Source: CAZAYP01 sp964489425 [NCBI: uncultured Verrucomicrobiota bacterium]
GTDB lineage: Bacteria > Verrucomicrobiota > Kiritimatiellia > RZYC01
Reading direction: 5' to 3'
Assembly (NCBI GenBank): GCA_964489425.1
Contig: CAZAYP010000024.1
Span: 1 to 64,000, forward strand
Length of the DNA: 64,000 nt
The position numbers and the translations under genes are program-made. The notes beneath the pieces are model-generated. The model was not told where the DNA came from. It saw nothing but the letters and a program-made list of their open reading frames with translations, and did not search any database. Of this stretch, positions 58,751-64,000 are shown one piece after another (within the stretch, counting starts at the first letter, position 1; the number at the start of each line of letters is the position of its first letter).

Positions 58751-61700
58751 ATGAGCAAAAAAGCCGGTAATCAGAAAAGAGAAATGGACGGCAAGGCGAC
58801 CCAGGCCGCAAGCGGGAGCGGGCTGGCGCCGGACGCCGATGTGTTTACTGCGGATGCGGGGCCGTTTTTCCGCCGCATCGACTGGGCTGCCTTTTGGGCG
58901 GCGTTCCTGCTGGCGCTGGGGGTGTATGTCTACACCCTGGCGCCCACGGTCACGCTGGAAGATTCCGGCGAACTGGCGGTGGCTTCCGACTACCTGGGCG
59001 TGCCGCATCCGCCGGGCTACCCCATCTGGTCGCTGCTGACCTGGTTTTTCCAGTGGGTGTTCCACCTGGTGACGTACCACGGGCATCCGAACCCGGCGTG
59101 GTCGGTGGGCCTGTGCTCGGCGTTCTTTGGCGCCCTGGCCAGCGGGTTGCTGGCCATGCTGGTGAGCCGGTCGGGCACGGAAATCCTGCGCAGCATGAAG
59201 CGCGAAACCGAACTGCTGGGGTTCACCACCGAAAACGCGATTTGCTGGGTCAGCGGGGTGACCTGCGCGCTGCTGTTCGCGTTTACCCCGGTCCTGTGGT
59301 CGCAGGCGGTGATCGTGGAGGTGTACGCGCTGAACGCGTTCTTCCTGATGATTGTCGTGGTGCTGCTGTACGTCTGGATGGAGCGCAAACACCAGGACCA
59401 CCTGCTGTACGCGCTGGCCTTCCTGTTCGGCCTGGGATTGACCAACCACCAGTCGCTGATGTTCCTGGGCCTGGCCCTGGTGGTCGCGGTCATGATCACC
59501 GACATCAAGCTGTTTCGCGATTACGTCATTGTCGGCATCTTCTTCTTCATCATGCTGGCGGTTAACGGGTGGGCGGCGAAAAATGGCCATCCGGAATGGA
59601 CGTGGTCCTACGGGCCCAACTGGGGCGCGGAGTGGTACAAGTCCGGGTTCTGGTGGTGGTCGCTGTACGCGGTGGTGGTGCCGGTGGCCGCGATGTTCGT
59701 GCTGCCCAACGGCCGGCGCGTGGGCCTGAGCATCCTGCTGGTGGAACTGGGCGGCAGCTTCTACTTGTACATGGCGTTTGCCTCTGAACAGAACCCGCCG
59801 ATCAACTGGGGCTACCCGCGCACGTGGGAAGGCTTCATGCACGCGCTCACCCGCGGCCAGTACGAGAAGATCAGCCCCGTGGACAACTTCAAGGGCATGG
59901 TCAAGGACCCGCTGCATTTCCTGGCCCAGGTGAACGCCATCGTGACCGCGCCGGGCGGGTACAATTCCGTAGTCGCCCAGTTTGCGTGGTATATATCCTG
60001 GCTGGCGGCGCTGCCGTTCTTCTTCTTCAAGAAAATCAGCCGGCAGACGCGCATGTGGCTGGTCACCTCGCTCATCGGGTTCCTCTCGATGACGATCATC
60101 TTCATCGTGTTCCAGAACCCGCAGCTGGACGTGCAGACGTTGTTCATTGGCCGCGTCCAGTACATCCAGGCCCACGCCATCTACGCCATGTGGATCGGCT
60201 ACGGGCTGGTGTTCGGCCTGACCTTCCTCGACACGCTGCTGGGCCAGCGCAAGGCGTTGCGCAACGCCATCCTGGCCGCGGCGCTGCTGCTGTCCCTGGT
60301 GCCCATCCTGCGCAACGCCTACGACCAGAACTTCATCAAGCTGGTCGGCGGTTGCGAGCAGAACGGCCACGATTTCGGCTGGCAGTTCGGCAACTGGCAG
60401 TTGCGCGGCGCGGTCGGGATCAAGGAGGACCTGCAATACCTCCACGACGACGAGTTCGAAAAAGAGTGGGCCGCGTATCCCAACCCGGCCTACCCGCCCG
60501 AGATGGGGCCCAACGCCATCTTCTTCGGCGGCACTGACCCGGGCCGGTTCGTGCCGACCTACATGATCTATTGCGCCAAGGTCCGGCCGGACGTGTTCCT
60601 CATCACGCAGAACGCGCTGGCCGACAATACCTACATGAACGTGATGCGCGACCTGATGGGCAACGACATCTGGATCCCGTCGCAGCAGGACAGCAACTAC
60701 GCGTTCAAGAAATACGTCGAGGATATCCAGGCCGGGCGCATCCCGGCCGGCGCAGACGTCAGCTTCAAGGATGGCCGCGTCAGCGTGCAGGGCGTGCAGG
60801 GCGTGATGATGATCAACGGCATCCTCTGCAAGATGATCTTCGAGGCCAACAAGCACAAGCACGACTTCTACGTCGAGGAGAGCTACGTCATCCCCTGGAT
60901 GTATCCCTACCTCTCGCCGCACGGCCTGATCATGAAGATCAACCAGGAGCAACTGCCCAGCCTGACGCCGGAGATGATCAAGGACGACACGGACTTCTGG
61001 AACTGGTACTGCCGGCGCCTGATCGGCGTGGTCACCAACGTGCCCATGGACTTCACGCCCGAGGTGCCGCAGGGCGCCCCGGTCGAGGTGCTGAGCATGG
61101 ACCCGCAGGCGGGAACCCAGCGAATCCGCTACGGCGGCAACCCCAAGTTCCAGCGCGATGTCGTGGCGTGCAAGACGTTCTCCAAGCTGCGCAGCGCGAT
61201 TGCCGGGCTCTACGCCGCCCGGCGCATGTTCCCCGAGGCGGAGTATGCTTTCCAGCAGGCGATCGACCTGTACCCGTTGAGCCCGGAAGCCAACTTCCGC
61301 CTGGCCGATATCTTCATGCAGCAGCGCAAGTTCACCGAGGCGCGAGTGCTCATGGATGCCTTCATCAAGCAGGACCCGGCCAACGACAAGGTCATGGGCT
61401 TCCTGGATCAAATCAAGGAAACCGAGAAAAACGATGTCCGCCGGCGCGAGTTGGAGGCCTCCTTCGGCCAGGGCCAGGGCGGCGACGTGAACGCGGCGCT
61501 CGAGCTGGCGGACATTTACAGCAAGCTGTCGCTCACGCCCCAGTTCGAGCAGCTCTCCCGCAGCATCCTCAACCAGGGCAACCTGCCGCCCCAGGTTATC
61601 CTGCAGGTGGCCCAGCTCTACGCCAACGCGCGGCGCGCCGACCTGCTGGAAGAGGCCCTGCTCAAGTACCTCGAGCGCAGCGGCGACAACCAGCCCGCCG

Positions 61701-61912
61701 TGCTGCTGGACCTGTCCGCTGTCCAGTTCGCCCTGGGCAAGAACGAGGCCGCCGTCCAGTCCATGGCCCGCGCCATCCAGGCCGGCGGCGAGCCGGTGCG
61801 CGAGCAGATCCGCCAGGACCAGCGCTTCGAGGCGGTTCGCGAAATGCCGGAATACCGGCGGCTGGTGCCCTCCGCGCCGGCCAACGTGGTGCTGCCATTC
61901 ACCGGGATGTAA
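58751..61912 (+). CDS. DUF2723 membrane glycosyltransferase (GT117-like) with TPR region
   Basis: 1053 residues from ATG 58751. The N-terminal membrane domain contains TLAPTVTLEDSGELAVASDYLGVPHPPGYPIWSLL, the DUF2723 signature with the Asp-Ser-Gly-Glu motif, and about ten helices up to residue 540. A large extra-cytoplasmic region follows, and the C-terminal part (AARRMFPEAEYAFQQAIDLYPLSPEANFRLADIF, ALELADIYSKL and later) has tetratricopeptide-like helices. DUF2723 proteins are predicted membrane O-mannosyltransferase-like enzymes (GT117) that use a polyprenyl-phosphate sugar; the neighbouring GT2 could make such a donor. Substrates are unknown. Confidence 0.9.
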   Translation: MSKKAGNQKREMDGKATQAASGSGLAPDADVFTADAGPFFRRIDWAAFWAAFLLALGVYVYTLAPTVTLEDSGELAVASDYLGVPHPPGYPIWSLLTWFFQWVFHLVTYHGHPNPAWSVGLCSAFFGALASGLLAMLVSRSGTEILRSMKRETELLGFTTENAICWVSGVTCALLFAFTPVLWSQAVIVEVYALNAFFLMIVVVLLYVWMERKHQDHLLYALAFLFGLGLTNHQSLMFLGLALVVAVMITDIKLFRDYVIVGIFFFIMLAVNGWAAKNGHPEWTWSYGPNWGAEWYKSGFWWWSLYAVVVPVAAMFVLPNGRRVGLSILLVELGGSFYLYMAFASEQNPPINWGYPRTWEGFMHALTRGQYEKISPVDNFKGMVKDPLHFLAQVNAIVTAPGGYNSVVAQFAWYISWLAALPFFFFKKISRQTRMWLVTSLIGFLSMTIIFIVFQNPQLDVQTLFIGRVQYIQAHAIYAMWIGYGLVFGLTFLDTLLGQRKALRNAILAAALLLSLVPILRNAYDQNFIKLVGGCEQNGHDFGWQFGNWQLRGAVGIKEDLQYLHDDEFEKEWAAYPNPAYPPEMGPNAIFFGGTDPGRFVPTYMIYCAKVRPDVFLITQNALADNTYMNVMRDLMGNDIWIPSQQDSNYAFKKYVEDIQAGRIPAGADVSFKDGRVSVQGVQGVMMINGILCKMIFEANKHKHDFYVEESYVIPWMYPYLSPHGLIMKINQEQLPSLTPEMIKDDTDFWNWYCRRLIGVVTNVPMDFTPEVPQGAPVEVLSMDPQAGTQRIRYGGNPKFQRDVVACKTFSKLRSAIAGLYAARRMFPEAEYAFQQAIDLYPLSPEANFRLADIFMQQRKFTEARVLMDAFIKQDPANDKVMGFLDQIKETEKNDVRRRELEASFGQGQGGDVNAALELADIYSKLSLTPQFEQLSRSILNQGNLPPQVILQVAQLYANARRADLLEEALLKYLERSGDNQPAVLLDLSAVQFALGKNEAAVQSMARAIQAGGEPVREQIRQDQRFEAVREMPEYRRLVPSAPANVVLPFTGM

Positions 61913-61946
61913 GGCGGTCCGGGCTGGATGCGCGGCCCGGCCGGCG

Positions 61947-63251
61947 ATGGATATGAACGCCTTCAACCTGACGCCCATCCTGTCCTGGCGCTGGTTTCCG
62001 GCCTTGCTCCAGTGGGCCACCGTGGCCGTGTTCGCGGCGATCCTCGCCGTGCTTTTTTTCGGACCGGCGCATGCCAACCTGGGGTTGCTGCTCACGTGGC
62101 TGGTGTGGTGGCCGCTCCTGGCCGTGTCGATCCTGTTCGTGAGCCGCCTGTGGTGCGCCGTGTGCCCGTTCTCGGCCGTCAGCGACCTGGTCCAGCGCGG
62201 CGTGGGCAACCGGCTGCGCGTGCCGCGGTTCGTGAGCCGCAACGGCCTCTGGATCATGGTGGGGGCGTTCATGGTCCTCACGTGGGCGGAGATCTATTTC
62301 GATATCGTGGAAAGCCCGCTCGGCACCGGCGTGCTGCTGCTGTGCATCCTGACCGGCGTGGTGGCCATGGGCGCGTTCTTCGAGCGGCGCGCCTGGTGCC
62401 GCTACATGTGCCCGCTGGGCGCCATGACCGGCCTGTACGCGCGCGTGGCCATGGTCGAACTGCGCGGTGATCCGGCGCGCTGCCGCGAGTGCCGCGACCT
62501 GGAGTGTTTCCAGGGCAGCGCGGCCGCGCCCGGGTGCCCCCTGTTCGAGGTGGCGCGCGGCATGGACAGCAACGCCAACTGCAGCCTGTGCGGCAACTGC
62601 GTGAAAAATTGCCCCGACCAGTCGCTGCGCCTGCGCCTGCGGCCGCCGGGCGTCGAGCTGGCCGCGGTTCGCCGGCCGCGCCTGCCGGACGCGGTGTTCA
62701 TTGGGCTGCTGCTCGGGCTCATCACCGGGCTGAACTTTTTTGAGGCCGCCGAGTTTGCCGCGGCCACCGGCCTGCGGGCCACGCTGACGCTGCTGGTCTT
62801 CCTCGGCGGCGGCCTGGCGGCCCAGGCCGCGTGCGGCCGGGCGGCCGGCCGGCGCCTGGCCGAGGCCTGGCCCAGCGCCATGACCCGCTTCGCCTATGCC
62901 CTGGTGCCGCTGCTCCTGGCCGCGCACATCGGCCATACCGGGACCGAGTTGCTGCTGGAGGGCCACGAGATCCCCGTGGCCGTCATGGCCGGCGCCGACG
63001 AGGGAAGCCGCGCGTTGCCAGCCTGGCAGGCCTGGCTCATGCGGCCGACGGCGGTCTGGCTGGTGGCCGGGTTCCATGCGCTGGTGCTGGCCGGCGGCTG
63101 GGCGCTGACGCTCGGGCTGATCCGCCGGATCGCCGCCCGCGCGGCCCCGGACCCGGCGCAAGCGCAATCCGTGCGCCGGCCCTGGATATTCCTGGCGTCG
63201 CTGTTCGCCGTGGTCAACCTCTCGCTGGCCCTGCTGGGGTTGTATGACTGA
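61947..63251 (+). CDS. membrane 4Fe-4S protein (NapH/NosR-like)
   Basis: 434 residues. Around seven hydrophobic helices, with cysteine motifs CAVCP, CRYMCPLG, CRECRDLEC and the ferredoxin-type CSLCGNCVKNCP. This is the NapH/NosR C-terminal and RdxA/FixG pattern of a membrane electron carrier with polyferredoxin clusters. It lacks an FMN-binding domain, so it is not a complete NosR. The C-terminal extension carries further helices. It may pass electrons from quinols to a periplasmic or cytoplasmic acceptor. The next gene overlaps its stop by eight bases. Confidence 0.87.
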   Translation: MDMNAFNLTPILSWRWFPALLQWATVAVFAAILAVLFFGPAHANLGLLLTWLVWWPLLAVSILFVSRLWCAVCPFSAVSDLVQRGVGNRLRVPRFVSRNGLWIMVGAFMVLTWAEIYFDIVESPLGTGVLLLCILTGVVAMGAFFERRAWCRYMCPLGAMTGLYARVAMVELRGDPARCRECRDLECFQGSAAAPGCPLFEVARGMDSNANCSLCGNCVKNCPDQSLRLRLRPPGVELAAVRRPRLPDAVFIGLLLGLITGLNFFEAAEFAAATGLRATLTLLVFLGGGLAAQAACGRAAGRRLAEAWPSAMTRFAYALVPLLLAAHIGHTGTELLLEGHEIPVAVMAGADEGSRALPAWQAWLMRPTAVWLVAGFHALVLAGGWALTLGLIRRIAARAAPDPAQAQSVRRPWIFLASLFAVVNLSLALLGLYD

Positions 63252-63798
63252 CGCCCTGCCCATCCTGCTGGCGTTCGGCGCGGTGAACGGGGGCCTCATC
63301 GCCGTGGCCGCGCTGCTCAAGGCGCGCCGCGCGGCGCAGGCCCGGCCTCGCGCCGCGGCGCTGCCGGATGAGCACCTGGAGCTGGGCAACGACATCCTGG
63401 CCATGACCCGCGCCCTGGACCGGGTGGCCGAGTGGGTCGGGCGCGCGGACTGGCCGGCGCGGGCCCAGTTGGAAATCTCCCTGCTGGCCGAAGAGATGCT
63501 GGCCCTGGTCATGCGCCAGGGCCGGCCGCAGGACCGGCCGCACCGCCTGGAGCTTGGGCTGGAGTTCCGCGCCGGCGCCGTGCGCATCCGCCTCACGGAC
63601 GATGGCCGCCCCCTGGCGCCGGGCGCGCTGGCGCCGCAGGCCGCGCCGCGCACCGCCGAGGAGATCGACCCGGACGCCCTGGAGCTCCGCATCCTGCAGG
63701 GCATGGCGGACGAACTGACCTATGACTCCCGCGACGGCCGCAACACCTTGACCGCCACCCGCCGCGTGGACCGGCCGCCGGCCGACCCGGCGCCATAA
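63244..63798 (+). CDS. RsbW-like HATPase-fold protein with a degenerate N-box
   Basis: 184 residues. An N-terminal membrane helix (ALPILLAFGAVNGGLIAVAALL) is followed by a HATPase_c_2-like domain: EISLLAEEMLALVMRQG where the N-box would be, a LTDDGRPLAP G1-like box and ELRILQGMADELTYDSRDGRNTLTATRRV. In RsbW-type anti-sigma kinases the N-box has Asn and His (xxEExxxNxxxH); here these are Leu and Gln, so nucleotide binding is doubtful. It may be a membrane-tethered protein-binding regulator of the electron carrier gene in front of it. It overlaps that gene by eight bases. Confidence 0.6.
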   Translation: MTDALPILLAFGAVNGGLIAVAALLKARRAAQARPRAAALPDEHLELGNDILAMTRALDRVAEWVGRADWPARAQLEISLLAEEMLALVMRQGRPQDRPHRLELGLEFRAGAVRIRLTDDGRPLAPGALAPQAAPRTAEEIDPDALELRILQGMADELTYDSRDGRNTLTATRRVDRPPADPAP

Positions 63799-63926
63799 CC
63801 CCCGCCTTTCGCCAGCGGCGCGGCATCGTCGGCACCGGTTCCGCGGCTTGACCGCCCCGGCGGCACCCGCTATTATCCTGCATTGTATTACTGGCATTGA
63901 GGCAAACACCATGGAGGATGGCTCTG

Positions 63927-64000
63927 ATGATCACGCGCGTACCGTTCGGTTGGACAACCACTCTCAAGTTCATGCTGATGCTGGCCTGCGTGGCGGGCCT
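63927..64000 (+). CDS. start of a further exported/membrane protein, 3' end outside the window
   Basis: ATG 63927 is preceded by GGAGG nine bases away. The 24 visible residues (MITRVPFGWTTTLKFMLM, then LACVAG and on) have a positive charge and then a hydrophobic run, typical of a signal peptide or membrane helix. Nothing more can be said about the function. Confidence 0.6.
   Translation, partial: MITRVPFGWTTTLKFMLMLACVAG

Noticed and set aside
58742-62281. 1179-residue minus-strand open frame
   Set aside because: Antisense of the DUF2723 and ferredoxin genes; low-complexity His/Arg/Val/Leu composition and no motif.
61899-63704. 601-residue minus-strand frame
   Set aside because: Antisense of the 4Fe-4S protein and the RsbW-like gene.
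1-64000. tRNA or rRNA genes
   Set aside because: I saw no cloverleaf with the conserved T-loop (GGTTCRANYCC) or rRNA segment in any of the gaps; a covariance search would be decisive.

Overview
The window looks like a GC-rich chromosome segment from a Gram-negative bacterium, most likely of the PVC group (Kiritimatiellota/Verrucomicrobiota-like). The grounds are indirect: a DUF2723 (GT117) giant membrane protein with TPRs, two GxxExxY genes, a lone short pseudopilin, AT-poor coding sequence with GTG starts and ATGA/GTGA overlaps, and dispersed ACTACGAATCACG and CACAAAGACAC intergenic repeats. The taxonomic call is inference.

Positions 1 to about 55,640 form one very large surface-polysaccharide locus. 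It is almost entirely on the minus strand and is read from right to left; only the gene at 12,917 runs the other way. From its 5' end (right) it holds: (i) a nonulosonic-acid region (54,520 down to 31,178) with three NeuB-type synthases, two hydrolysing NeuC-type epimerases plus a WecB-type epimerase, two CMP-nonulosonate synthetases, a SpsF-like/methyltransferase fusion, DegT aminotransferases, dehydratase/epimerase, polymerase (Wzy-like), flippase (Wzx-like) and a catalytically altered asparagine-synthase-like enzyme; (ii) a segment (30,510 to 20,031) with methyltransferase, glycosyltransferases, a DegT/hexapeptide-acyltransferase pair, an AAC(3)-like N-acyltransferase and an adenylate-forming ligase fused to a PLP aminotransferase; (iii) glycosyltransferases, an acyl carrier protein, polysaccharide deacetylase, methyltransferase and heparinase-like protein (19,500 to 10,773); and (iv) an initiating sugar-phosphate transferase, GNAT and LmbE-type enzymes, a NeuD-like acyltransferase, a KAS III, a hydroxyacyl-CoA dehydrogenase, another DegT enzyme, a membrane-anchored epimerase and the start of an O-antigen-ligase-like protein (9,257 to 1). 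Together these could make activated, N-acylated, aminated acidic sugars, assemble them on undecaprenyl phosphate, flip and polymerise them.

The locus contains small selfish or defence-like insertions: a MazF-type toxin-antitoxin pair (9,329-9,882), a possible nucleotidyltransferase toxin pair (53,386-54,523), a REP-associated tyrosine transposase with REP hairpin blocks (46,174-47,089; a transposase-free block at 36,041), and two GxxExxY PD-(D/E)XK-like genes, each tightly bracketed by its own inverted repeat. Empty copies of the same two repeat families lie between other genes. This repeat/nuclease arrangement is the most interesting observation here.

From 55,978 to the right end, genes run on the plus strand: a polyprenyl-phosphate GT2 and a CPBP protease, a pseudopilin behind a sequence matching the sigma-54 promoter consensus and followed by a clear intrinsic terminator, a GT117/TPR protein, a membrane 4Fe-4S protein coupled to a degenerate RsbW-like protein, and the start of a further exported or membrane protein.
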